Shown here piece after piece: positions 27,505 to 39,229 of a stretch of 64,000 bases of DNA. The notes beneath the pieces were generated by a model that was not told the DNA's origin, did not search any database, and saw only the letters and a list, made by a program, of their open reading frames with translations. How positions within the stretch are numbered: the stretch's first letter is position 1; every line of letters starts with the position of its first letter. Source of the stretch: Pomacea canaliculata (Eukaryota; Mollusca; Gastropoda; Architaenioglossa; Ampullariidae); contig NC_037595.1 of the NCBI RefSeq assembly GCF_003073045.1, positions 12,330,074 to 12,394,073 of the forward strand, in the 5' to 3' direction. A program made the position numbers and the translations under genes.

Positions 27505-30414
27505 TTACACCGCAGTCTCGTCCAGGTCGAAGTCGATCTCGTTATGCTCTTGCACGTGGTACACGCGCCCAGTGTCTCGCACCTGCTTGGTGGCCATGCG
27601 CAGCAGGTCCTCCTCCTGGTGCTGGACGCTGGTCTTGATCTGCTCCACCGTATCCGTAAAGCAGAAGTGGTCCGCACGCTCGCGCATGCGCACTTTGTGG
27701 TCCACCTCGATGACGTTCTTGCCTCGCAGGACCATCAGGGTGCAGTGCTCTTGGCAATGATCTTCCCCACCTACGTTGACAAGAGTTCATGTTAAACATA
27801 AATACTATAACTCGAAAAAAGAAAAAAAGAGAACGCAAAGAATTTTTAAAAATGTTTTCTATGTGTGATATAGATACTTTTTAAAAGTCAGTGGTGTAAA
27901 GGACACAAGAATTCAAAATAAGGCACGCATTATCTATAAAATAAACACCGAATAAGTCAATAATGAGTAGTATTTGGATAAAATTCAAATAGTAATTGGA
28001 TAAAAAAAAATACTATTTTTAAAGGAGTGGTAGGGTTTACTACTCACTTCAGCCAAAACCAGGGACTGGTTCTTGGATGGATCTACTTCCGGGAGATTCT
28101 GAAGCTCGGCCGGTAGGATGGCCTTGCTCTCCTGCAACTCCCGATAGGTACAGGGTACGCAGATTGTGGAAGAGTTGACTTTGGAATAGAAGGTGGTGAC
28201 GACTTTGCCCTGCTGCAATCTGTAGAAGTAGTTGCTCCACGCGTTCGGCCTTTCGTGAACGACGGAAAGCTGATTTTGCTCCTGGGGATAACACATCTCT
28301 CATGATCACATTCTGCCACTGCCATTGACACTGACATGTGTGCCGCATTGATTCCCTTAATAGGCCAATGAGTGTATCGATTTAGCTAATCGTAAACGTA
28401 TTTTACTGGCGTGGCTCGTCATTTAATACAGTTATTTTGCTACTGATCAATAGACTGTGTCGTTCGTTCATTAAATATTGTTTATTATGACCCCTAAAAC
28501 GGATACAGACTGATATTACGAAGTTAATCATAAAAAAGTCATTTTCACTTTTATTTTATTGGCTATAAGCCCGGGGGGGGGGGGGAATATTTGTGATAGT
28601 ATATAGATGAGTGCATGATACTAATATCTATATCTACAAAAATTACTTAAACAATTTGCTTAAATTAATAAGTATTACTTTCAGATTTAATATTTTTCAG
28701 CTGGTGAAATTGAAATACATTTAAACGACACAAAAATGTACAGGAAGCAGTGCTTTCCGAGAAACAGTTAACAAAGGGTGGGCATGGCGATACCTTGACT
28801 TCTTTCCTCCTTCTGTATATGTAATATCATCAATGTTATGGAAGTTAATAACAATATAATATAAACTTCTCTGTACTTGCGGTATGGGATGCTGGCATTT
28901 GCAGCAGAAACAGTAGTGAAAAGTGAGAAATGATTAACAACAATTGTAACATTACAGGAACATGTACAAGCGCCAATGTTGAATTCGTTATTATCCTTAA
29001 GGGTATGTGATTCAAGCAGCGTACCCTTGTGTGAGGGTGTGTGTTCAGGGATGGGGAAGGGAGAATGGCAAACGAGAGGAAAGGTTAAATGTGAGGTGAT
29101 GACACTGACACCATATGAGGACACTTGAAAAAAAAAAGTCGTACTATGACCCTCACCTTTTGCTATAGTTGCAAGTCATTTTGTACTCTACTGTTCATCA
29201 AATGTATCACTATCACTATAAACTGACGCATGTAGGTAAAAACAACCATTTTATATTTACACCAACAGCAAAAATTTATACAGTTACGGTAACTGTAAAT
29301 TTTATGTGTAATTTTAGACGATTCCAAAGATGCTTTTACTTCTCTTTGTTTAATTTGCTTCATTTATTCATTCTTTCTGCTTTTTTTGCCCTTTTCTCCT
29401 CTTTCTCTCTTCTTCAATTTCGCTCAGCCATATCAATCAGTTCAATCCAACTAAAAGGATTTCTTTAGGCTTTATTTTTTTTCTTTATAGGCTTTTTCTG
29501 TAAATCTGTGAATCTGTTTGTTCCTTGATTTCCTCTTATAGTCCTATTGGGAACTTTTTCAAAAAAAAAGAACTCACTGAAAAAAACTGATATTTACGCT
29601 TCCAGAACGACTGGAGCATTTATTTTTTTTCTCGCTTACGTTTTACAACAACTCATCAGCTGCAGCAATACAACGACCAGAAATAACTTGAAAATAAACT
29701 GCAAAGCAGCTGCAAGGAGTTCCGCAGCTACTGACAAAGGAAGAAATGTGGGTACGCACCTGGATGACGCGCAGGGTCGGGTGGCTCTCGCGGCACATGT
29801 GGCACACGGTGTTGGTGTAGGTCATGCCCATGGAGCGCAACCTGCACGCTCTCGTCCTTCAGGCGCCGCAGGTTGTGGGTGATGCCGTTAAACTTTTTGA
29901 CGATCTCGTCGAAGTTGGTCAGCAGCGACACGGGCCCCTCTTGTTGGCCGTCGCGCGACAGGCCCATGGCGGCCAGCGAGGCTTCCTCCCCGCTGATCTC
30001 TTCGCGGCACACCGGGCAGCACGTGCCGAGGGCACTTCCGGTCGACCTCATGAGCCGACGCAAGCAGTTGTGGCACAGCGCGTGGCCGCACGGGAAGGTG
30101 TCGGGCGCCTGGTGGAGCTCCATGCTGTGGTCATACTCGTGTTCATGGTCGTGGTGATGGTGTCCGGGGTTGACGTCGTACAGGCGCATGGCGTGCGTGC
30201 CGGGGTTGGGACTGGACAGGTCACTGTGGTAGCCGGTGCTGGTGGGACTGGCGGGGGGACTGTGCAAGGGGCTCTGGGCGTACTTGAAGGTGGGGCTGTA
30301 CATTGGGCTGGAGTACCCTGAGCCATAGCCAGAACAGAAGCTGCTGGGTCGCTGACCGCTGGCGCCATAGCCATTGGTGTAGCCGCTGGAACTGCTCGAG
30401 TATCGTTGTGACAT
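27505..30414 (-). CDS. Unrecognised RING-like zinc-binding protein, three coding exons, two 1-nt frameshifts
   Basis: Coding exons are 29760-30414, 28048-28281 and 27505-27770, about 384 aa. Residues 1-75 are Ser/Tyr/Gly/Pro-rich. Residues 85-96 are a His/Asp/Glu cluster. A half RING follows: C-x-H-x2-C-x2-C at 109-117 and CCPVC at 132-136. The usual first Cys pair is absent; Tyr94 and Ser97 occupy its place before MELHQAPDTFPCGH. A CHMC pair at the end of exon 1 and a CVPC pair in exon 2 could form a second zinc site. The C-terminus is charged and ends DFDLDETAV. One extra base near 29839 and one missing base near 27751 break the frame; correcting both makes all phases agree. An in-frame TAA lies upstream of the ATG, and a 5' UTR acceptor is at 30453. 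RING domains usually act in ubiquitin ligases; here that role is inference. I do not recognise the family. Confidence 0.8.
28571..28584. repeat. Poly(G) run in an intron of the RING-like gene
   Basis: A G homopolymer of about 14 bases preceded by CCC; a likely site of sequencing uncertainty. Confidence 0.85.
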
Positions 30415-30452
30415 TTTAAAGACTCCGCGATTTCCCAGACGATGCGTTTAAA
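30415..30452 (-). other. 5' UTR of the RING-like gene up to a splice acceptor
   Basis: A strong acceptor (ctttctatcttccag) precedes position 30452 on the minus strand, 38 bases upstream of the ATG. This implies at least one further non-coding 5' exon, which was not located. Confidence 0.6.
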
Positions 30453-33270
30453 CTGGAAGATAGAAAGAGTAGGATGTATTATTATTATTAATTGCATAGC
30501 ACACAGCTGCCGAGCATAAGAGAAGCTACTGAAACGAAATAAAGGTCCTCGCGTAAATATATTAACAGTCTATACAGGAACTTACGTGTGAACCAATCTG
30601 TGGGTAGACGGAGAACAGTGTACTCACAAAATCCGTTAAACACTAAAACAAATGTACTCTCTGGTTATGACTCTTTAAAAAATGGAAAAAATGTTCATCC
30701 TGCTTCAAGCCCATCTCTTGTCACCCTTTAAAAGACCCACCCACACCCCATATAACTTAAGCACATAACTACATGAAAAGAGTGAGTTTACAAGGATATT
30801 TTTTAAGCGAAGCTACATATAAAAGGTGAAGTTTGTTTGGCAAATATTTCTTATCGCTTTAGCGTGGGCACATAAACTTGGTAGCAAGCGCCATGTCCAT
30901 TTAAATAAAGCAGGTATGCTCGTACTCCACTTCTCACCGCAGGACCCTGTTTGCCAAGGCAACATCATTCCCGCCTACGAGATATTGCAACATGTGCAGC
31001 TGATAACGGGTAGAACTGCGTACGTGTGAGGACTACAAGGACCACTTCACAAAATAATGCTTAAGAGATAAAGTTAAGGTAATAAATTTTGTGTATTGTG
31101 ATGAATTTTCTCTCCTTTCCCCACCTCTGGATTTCCTCCATTCTTTATCTAATCTTTCTCCCATGGTTATGGGTTTTCAGAATAAAGAGAAAAATAACTG
31201 AAATACGAGACAGATATCACATAGTTAAAAGATGAGAGGAAGAAGGCGAGAGAACTCGAACTCTTTATTGACATCTGGGCGTTACTGCCAATACCAGAAG
31301 GTGAGCCTCGTTTTCCTACACTCACACATACACATACTCTTATTTACGTGCATGGATAAACATTCATATATATATATACACACTCTTAAGAGGCAGTTTT
31401 ACATAGGGGTTCTGTGTGACATATGGTTCTTTTCTCAGTAGTTATTGTATCCCAAGAAGGCGAGAGAAAGAAGATATGAGGAAGGAAAAAGATTGTGTGA
31501 GAGAGAGATGTCGAACACCCTTTCATAAGGCTTCCATACCGAAATACAATATCAACTCGTTTTCTCGCCAACCTCGCCGCCTTGCGGCAAACTTTATTCC
31601 CCCCTCCACATAGCTATCTTTAGTTAAGGATCATAATATCATAATAAAGAGGCTATCATATCCTCTTCACATGTCACCACCCTCGCCTCTTGCTCAAAGT
31701 TGGGGTTGAATGGATTGTAGCGAAATAACGAGTTTGGACTAACATCAACATTTTCTTCTCTAAAGAACAGTTTGCTATCGTATTATAGATAACAAGGGTG
31801 AATGAAGCAGAATAGAAATTGCTATAATTTCTAGAATGTTAGTCTGATTTATCTGAAAATAATTTCTGTCCGCAGGTTTTTGTCTGTTCCCATCCCTCCC
31901 TACAAGGCAAGTCAAGATATCCATCTTCGACTAATCCTTTATCAACTCATTAAATGCAAAAGCTTGGAGATCTTTTGTCATCGAAAGCTCCTTTCTAGAA
32001 TATTCTGGGAATGGAGCCATCCACTGACAAAGCCCGACCGTTCACACCGTTGTGCACAGGCAAGGTACCAATTAACTCGTCCACCAGTCCTGAGTTGTTG
32101 GCCAAACAGTTTCCTGCGTGATTTGCAGCAATCTTCTCGATGGGGATATCATCAGGCTCTTTCCAATTACACTCTATCTATAAAACGAATAAAATGGCTA
32201 TAGCCAGCAATTTAGTTCAGCTTATGTTTACGTGTGTCCACGCTGCTTTGAAGAGGCTAGTCTTGGTTCGACTGTCATGATGAAATGTGCAAACACTTTG
32301 AGGACAGTACTAATGAGCAGCTGATTTTATTCCTGTCAGAAAATGTGTTGTAATATCTTCTTTTGTAATATCTGAACAATGTAAAGCAATATATACATAT
32401 AAGAAATAGCATGGATAAAGGACCACACATACTCATCCCCTCCCCATTTTCAAAACAACCACATAAATACGTTAACGGAAATCAACCCCTTCTTCATAAT
32501 CATCATTAACCTTCTTCTTCTTTTCCTGTTCTTCGTCGTCTTCATGTCAGTCGTGTGCGAAAGATAGCAATAATATTCCTTCCCGACGGCACAGTGGTCT
32601 GCTGGACAGGATCCAGTTATTGACGGACTTGGTGCTAGACTAATTGAGATTGTTCTCTGATGAGTTCAAGCCTAACAAGATGACTATGATTCTCCTTGCC
32701 AGCCAGTGCCCTCCGTGCGCAACAGACTTGCTGCTAAGACCGCAGCACAGCTTTTTGTAAGCACAACCCACGGGTTATTTACACAATACACCGTACAGTG
32801 TTTCTATATATGGATCCATATCTAGCCTAAGGTCATGTTTGATGTTGAAGTGGGGTGGGAAGGAAAGAAGAAACTGAAAGAGTGTGGGTGGAGTTATAGA
32901 GGTGAGACTTCTGTAACACTTACACCCCGTTAAAATCACGAACCATGACTCAGTGTAAATTCACGGTATTTGAGTTGAAAAACAGATTTAATTGCGCAGC
33001 TGCAGTGGTTCTTTTTGCCTTCCTTTTAACCAGTTCCATCGGGTCGCAAAACCATCGATTAGAATCGACAGTGTGTTAGAGGCTGACGCAATGCTAAGGC
33101 CACGCCAATAGCTGTGTATACGGCAGTATATCAAAGATTCTCACATAGGTGTTGGTGTTGGTGATTATTTTCCATTTAAAAGTGTGAATATCCAATAATT
33201 ATTAACGACAAACCTCATGCGATAGACGAGCTGCTTGACAAGTTGAACGAGATCGTGTCGACACGCTTCA
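30453..33270. other. Intergenic, probably includes the RING-like gene promoter
   Basis: No conserved coding sequence was recognised. The promoter and upstream non-coding exon of the minus-strand RING-like gene should lie here or beyond. A possible tRNA-derived SINE is at about 32583-32765. Confidence 0.5.
32583..32765 (+). mobile_element. Possible tRNA-derived SINE
   Basis: A GGCACAGTGGTCTGCTGG stretch resembles a pol III A box. About 90 bases on, GATGAGTTCAAGCC resembles a B box. No target duplication was seen, so this rests on box similarity only. Confidence 0.3.
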
Positions 33271-33278
33271 GGCCAACA

Positions 33279-33307
33279 TATAAGCGAGCCGGGCGGCTCT
33301 GTCAGTC
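33279..33307 (+). promoter_or_regulatory. Candidate core promoter: TATA box plus initiator
   Basis: TATAAG at 33279 is followed about 25 bases later by TCAGTC (33302-33307), which fits the animal initiator consensus TCAKTY. The interval is CpG-rich (GCGAGCCGGGCGG). A short open exon begins 135 bases downstream. The TATA-to-initiator spacing is slightly short. Confidence 0.35.
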
Positions 33308-33438
33308 CACACACACCCACATACACACTCCCTCACGACACCTCATGTAAGCTGAAGAGACCTACCTTTAAACCGTGCTATTCCGTGGCCGGGCAAGAAG
33401 TCACTCTAACCCGAGTATAACATCGAAGTTACCAGTCG

Positions 33439-34533
33439 ATGGAAAACAGTCAACAACAGCAGCTGCACGATTATCGGAGGAGCGAGACATTCACTGAGGT
33501 AGGCTTTGTAGGTAGAATAGTCACCCCACCTCAACAGAGCAACCCAACGCCATCAAGACTTTCTCAGCGGCAACCGTCATCTTCCTGACGACGTTTTCAA
33601 CCGGCGATCGTACGTAGGTTCTAGAATAAGCTTGTAGGGTCGCCCACGCTGTCCTCGGCGGCCAACCGACTGCTGTGCCGCAAGCAGGACGACGCGCCCC
33701 ACATCGATCCACAGGCCCTCGCGCGCCGCGCACTTCTGTACAACCCGCGGCGCCACGATATTCACAGATACACAACTTGTGTGTTCGAGACATTTTCCAG
33801 GGGGGTTGTGGGAGGGGACAAGGGGAGGAAAAGGAATCCCTCGTCGTTGATTCATTCCTCAGGCCGTGTGAAGGGTCGATCAGGGTTTGGTGACTGAATG
33901 CAACACACCCTCATATCTACACCCTCTATCTACAGTGTTGTGTTTGTCGGAACAGCATTGATGAATGAGATACAAAAGTGAGGGAAGCTCGTTATTTATT
34001 TTATTTTGGTTTAAAGTCTACATTGTGACGACGTAAACAAAATTGTTGATGTCGATGACGTCGATTTCCGGTCGCACAGCAGCAAAGTTCAGCAATGCAG
34101 AGATTTTAAAGACATAAAAAGAAACTGCATTTTCTGTTTGCTCATGACTTTCAGCAGTTTGGACTGTGTTAAGTTGTGATATGATATAAAAGAGATCTTG
34201 TTCAATGATAAAAATGATAAGAATATAAGTTCTTAATTAAATAATTGAATCCTCGAGCTCTTCAGCGTGAAGCAGGAGTGCGAATTTCACAATAAAAACC
34301 CGTGAAATATTTGCCTGCTATAGGACACTGAAGCCCCAGCCAACAAAGCTACCACACGACCTGAATCCTGGCAAAGGAGAATGGCCTTGCTAGGTAAATA
34401 TATAGTGCTGAAGTATTTGATGACATACGGGTAATGGACAGGTCATCAGGTCCGCAGGCTCATCTGACAAACGACCCCAACCATCGCCTCCCAACTGCAT
34501 CCAACACTGGGACCCCAGCAGCTGCCCATCCTG
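33439..34533 (+). CDS. Weak candidate: 5' exons of an unidentified plus-strand gene
   Basis: Three open segments chain in phase. 33439-33498 starts MENSQQQQLHDYRR and ends at a gtaggc donor. 34324-34393 encodes DTEAPANKATTRPE and ends at gtaaat. 34450-34533 encodes PQAHLTNDPNHRLP and ends at gtatca. Together they give about 71 aa of low-complexity, probably disordered N-terminal sequence with no recognised domain, and no downstream exons could be assigned. The polypyrimidine tracts before both acceptors are poor, and the 34 kb acceptor was partly chosen to avoid a stop. Treat as a hypothesis that only transcript data can settle. Confidence 0.25.
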
Positions 34534-35809
34534 GTATCACTAATGCTAAAAGTATAAGTGAATTTCAAATCGTGTCATCTGAAAAGCTGAAGTTATATGT
34601 CAACATTCGATACAGTTACTATGATCCCTATTAGTAGTTGCATTATTTTATTCTCTATCATTTAAAAACTATTGACGGACTAGCTTTCATTGTTGTTTGA
34701 AAGTCAGAGGCAACAAAAGGAAATGGACGATGTGGTGTGTGCGAGATTAGAACTGCTTATTTTTCTCGATCAAACTCCATTAAAGGCAAAAGAAAGACTT
34801 CAAAGGGATGATTTCTCGCTGATCCAGCTCTGACCCTTTCACCATTGTGACCTTTAATACTCTATTCTGTGACACCACCTCTTGTCTACACGACTACACT
34901 AGAATAAAGAAAACTGTTTTAAACATTACACCTTTTCAGTTAACCTACAATGTCAGGCAAACTACTTTCAAACGACTAGCATGAAATAGGTGAGTATACT
35001 TTGAGGGCATACATGTATCTGCATATGCATGGGGTGAAGCAAGCAGTCCATGTCTTCTGTGACACGACATTTTGCAGAAATATATTTATCCTTCCGCTCT
35101 TTCCGGCAGAAAAGCTGTTGCATAATGCTACTATCTCCTCCTGCATGTCAAAATGTCCGTTGTCACAGTGTCGCACAGCAATTGCTAAGGGTCATGGCTT
35201 TTATTTCTGTTCATCGTTTGCCATTCACTAAGCTAATGCCATGGTAACCAATTCCAAGGGCATACTGACGGCACAACATTTAGTCAACAGAATAGAATTG
35301 ACATGTATCATCAGCGCAGGTCCTGGCTGATTTTTTTTTATAATACAAAAATCTTCAAGCACAAGCATTTATTTATGAATACACACACTTACATATCACT
35401 GGCTCAACATCCTTTATTTACCACTGAATCACCGAGACAAACAGGACGCTCATACATTCATCTACCTCACATATTTCCTTCAGAATATTTTCCGTTGCTA
35501 CTTAAGGTTCTATTGTGTGTGTATGTGATTTTAAGTGTGTATGTGTGACAGATATGTCAGGCAGATAGGTGTTGATAGAAAATAAATACTTACTAGATAT
35601 CAGTTCTTATCCTCTGAAGATCATAATTAATTACGGATGTAACCAGGAATAAATGTTACTCACCTGTATGGTATGCCTGGATCTTGTCGATGTTGCAGGA
35701 TATTGTACTCGTATGTAATCTACCCACAGCCATATGGGTTCTTTTCCTCACGAATTTTCAGAAACTACAACACCTATTATTCGTTGATCGACAGAGACAA
35801 CACCGCCTA

Positions 35810-36040
35810 ACAAATAAAGTACCGTGAGATCGATGGTCGTGTGAGGAAGGGTTCGGACCTCCTACGTTCGTTCGATTCCCCGTGAACTTCGAGGCAGCTA
35901 TGATTCACTTACTTCATGTATTTTGAATAACCCCCAGACGATGTTTACGACCTCTCTTCCTGTTAACCTTCGTTCTGCGGCCGAGTTAGCACATGGCCAA
36001 ACTGTTGTGTCCGTGTAAAACCATACATAGCCTCCCAAGC
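35810..36040 (+). repeat. Possible degraded tRNA-related SINE
   Basis: CGTTCGATTCCCC at about 35870 matches a pol III B box. The downstream GTAAAACCATA tail resembles the GTAAAACAC tail of the SINE at 53838. The A box is poor, and no tRNA cloverleaf could be folded by eye. Confidence 0.25.
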
Positions 36041-39000
36041 ACGGCTCTCACACTGTTCTTTTCAAGTCCTCGACAATAAAATGTGCCCTCGACACTGGTG
36101 CGCTGGCGTCCTACTTTTATGCGCCGTGTACTTCACTGTGTCATGTCGCCGATGCGTGCTGTTGGTGAACAGGTTACCTTGATTGAAGGATCGAGCGAGG
36201 GCTACAGTCAGCCGGCGTTTATGGGGGTGGCGGCTGTATTTGCTCTGCCAGGCGTGTTTCTACTGTCTCTTTTGCTATCTGTTTTAAAAACCTGGCCAGT
36301 AAATCACTGTCATCTACCATTCGGGCGTTTGACGCTCGGGACAGGTGCTGCATGCAGGACCGGAAGCAAAAAAGCAGACGACAGAGTCGTGACCCCTCAG
36401 AAGGCCAAACAGCCAATCATTTCTCGCGTATTGTAATATCCTTGCCTTGCACTTGAACCACGCCCATTCACCCTTGTGTCTTGGTGATCGCGGATAGTCA
36501 ATCCTCAGATCTGAATCACGAAAACAAGTTCTGTGGTTACCGACAGCTTCCTTTTTTGGTAATGACTGTAACGCAAGTAAATAGGAAATGAAAGGAGAAA
36601 TATCACAATGCAGCAGAAAACTAAACATATAGGTGCGACCATTGAACTTCTCGAACGACTGTACGCAACCTGCTACACATAATGAATACACTGAATCATC
36701 ATTACCTTGACGGTATACAGACAGCAGTTATCTTGATAAAAATTAACACACACACAAGGCATGACAATGTACACAAAAATATTTATGACTTATATTTCCA
36801 ACGGAAAATGCATAACACGAATATAAAAAAATAATAATAGCAGAGTATTATTACTTTTATTTATCAGTTTTAGATAATGGTGGAGAAATTCAAACAAAAA
36901 TTATGTATATATAAGCGCACCGGGACTTTGTATAAGGATGGACATGTGGAAGAAAGCTTCATGTTTGTGTCATGCTACAGCTGAGAAATCCCTACAGAGA
37001 GGTCGCCGCTTCAGTTACAAAGCAACAAGTAGAAAACTTTCCCCGCAAGATAATGCAACATGGGACATTGCCACCTTACACCGCGCCTTTCAGTCTGAAG
37101 GATGAGCCTGCACACAGTAGGGGAGTTGCAAGGTGGGAGGAAAACGCGGGAAAGGATTGTAATGCTAAAAAAAGGGGAAACCTTAGTCCATGACACAAAC
37201 ATTATGCAAGCGTTTAAGGGAGGATATTCTCGGCCATGACCTTCTTTGCGCGGGAAGCCTTCTCCAACGGTTTAGTAGAAAGTTTCAAAAGGTGAACAAA
37301 CCCAAGCCATGCACGAAGACTGAGCTATGCTCTGTTGACTAGCTCATATGGGAGAAAAACCAGTCATAGTGTTCCCTACAGGTAACGGCGGATATTAATT
37401 TGAATAAGTAGTTGATAACGGCCTACCTGTGCCAAGCATGGGCGTGAGGAAGACTTTGTGAAACGGTTTAACTTTTGGTTCTCTTGACAGACTGCATGCT
37501 CACAACACATGCTAACGGCTATGTTTAGAACAAGAAGCAAGCGATGCATGTATATCATAGATGAAAAAATAGTCATTGACAGCTTTCTTTTTTTTTCTTT
37601 CTAGACACAGGACGAACACAATTGGCTGGGTTTTTTTCTCACCGAGAAACTGGTTTTGCTGGAAAATTTTGTGAGTGGCGCTTTATCTTGCACTTTTTTT
37701 TTAGCTGACATCCTGGGTGATGATACGTCATTGTGAGGCGATGAAATATTCATTTTAATGACCTATTTCAGTTTGGGTGATGATACATCTGTTTTGGGTA
37801 TTTCTTTTGAGGGTGATTAGAAACCTCTGTTTGTTTATTTCAGTTTAGGTGATGATGCATCCATTTAAAATGCGCGACAAAAGTAATCGACACTTCCAGG
37901 AAAACAAATGACATTCGAAATGGATCACATCAAACATTAATGAGCTTTCGCTTCGAAACAAAATACTGGAATGTGGCCAAATAGTACTGCGCCGCTCGCT
38001 CTATCCTTTGTTATGCGACCACACAAAGCCAGTTGTTAGGCATGCGCAAACAGTGCAGAGGAGGGAAAGCAACAAAGAGACGGTACCTCCGCTTGGGCAG
38101 CAGGTACACACTTCTGTCGTTTGTTCATCTTTCTTCTCTTCCTCTCTCTTTGCGACCTGAAGGATCCAATATCACGTATCGGGCGCCATCCGTGGATTTC
38201 AACATGGGATTTTTAAAGAGTATTTGCTCTTGATGCGTAGGTGAGCACTTTCTAGAAAGACATGACCTACCTCCGTAATACATTCAGCAACGCATGGGTG
38301 GGCCTTTTCATCCCTATGCTATTAATCGGATAGGAAAAAAAAACCCCAACCCAACCAAACAAACAAATTCAAGGAGAGCTTTCGCTTCTACAAAATACAC
38401 AACACTCCGCCCTGGAATGAATGCGATGTATTTTATTTATTTACTGTTATTCATGCTTTTATTTCATTCCTTAACAATCTTTTTATAGTGTGAGTAAATC
38501 TGTAGGTTTGCTCCTTTAATGGGGAGTAAACTTGTTGTTCTGTGTAGGGCATTCCATGCATAGAAAGACTGATCTTGGAATTAACTAAGCGGACATAAAC
38601 CCTTCGAGTACGGGAAAGGAGAAATGTAGTCTCATTTGTTCAATCAGGAGCTTAGGGCTCACGTTTGGGAGATGACATGTGAAGCTTTAGGGATCATTAC
38701 TCAAGAGGAAGGGTAGGAAAGCAGGGAAACAAAAAGAAAATAAACATGAAAAGTAAAAAATATGGCCTAAAAATCTTACTAATTCATATTGGTTAAACAA
38801 AAATTGTGTCGGCTTCGGGGAGTCCTATCTAGCCCTGAGCCGACGACCTTTGACTCCGAAACAGTTGCAACCGCCTTCAGTTTATGTAGTCTTCTCCACC
38901 TGCCTTCTCCACCTTCAAGTAGAAGGTTATCGCCTTGTGGAGGGAAAGAGAAATGAAGGAGACTAGGGTCCAGTCTGCTTAGTATTTGCCTTTTCTCAGT

Positions 39001-39164
39001 CCAAGAGTTCAGGTTAGATAAGCGGCATGTATGTCGTTTTGTCTTCTGTGAGAACATCAAAGTGAAGGACATCGATCTTTACTCTCTGACAAAATTCCAC
39101 ATGTAATTAAAAATGATCTTTGGACGTTTAGCGGCTGTTTAATACAACCGAAAGGAATTCAGCG

Positions 39165-39229
39165 TTAATAAATAAATAAGTAAATAAATAAGTAAATAAA
39201 TAAGTAAATAAATAAGTAAATAAATAAAT
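39165..39229. repeat. Tandem repeat, 12-bp unit AAATAAATAAGT
   Basis: Roughly five consecutive copies of AAATAAATAAGT with partial units at the ends. Confidence 0.9.

Noticed and set aside
29824..30321. 165-codon open frame on the plus strand
   Set aside because: It is antisense to exon 1 of the RING-like gene; the GC-rich coding sequence leaves the opposite frame open by chance. No domain.
30048..30497. 149-codon minus frame overlapping the RING-like exon
   Set aside because: It is out of frame with the zinc motifs, crosses the inferred 5' splice acceptor and is Ala/Pro/Thr-rich shadow sequence.
35865..35885. Possible tRNA gene around a B-box match
   Set aside because: No acceptor or anticodon stem could be paired; at most a degraded tRNA-derived SINE.
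36083..36436. 117-codon plus frame with a hydrophobic segment
   Set aside because: One membrane-like stretch by itself, no splice context, no recognisable family, and overlapping open frames on the other strand.
36314..36691. 125-codon minus frame
   Set aside because: Composition and lack of motifs or exon borders give no support for coding.
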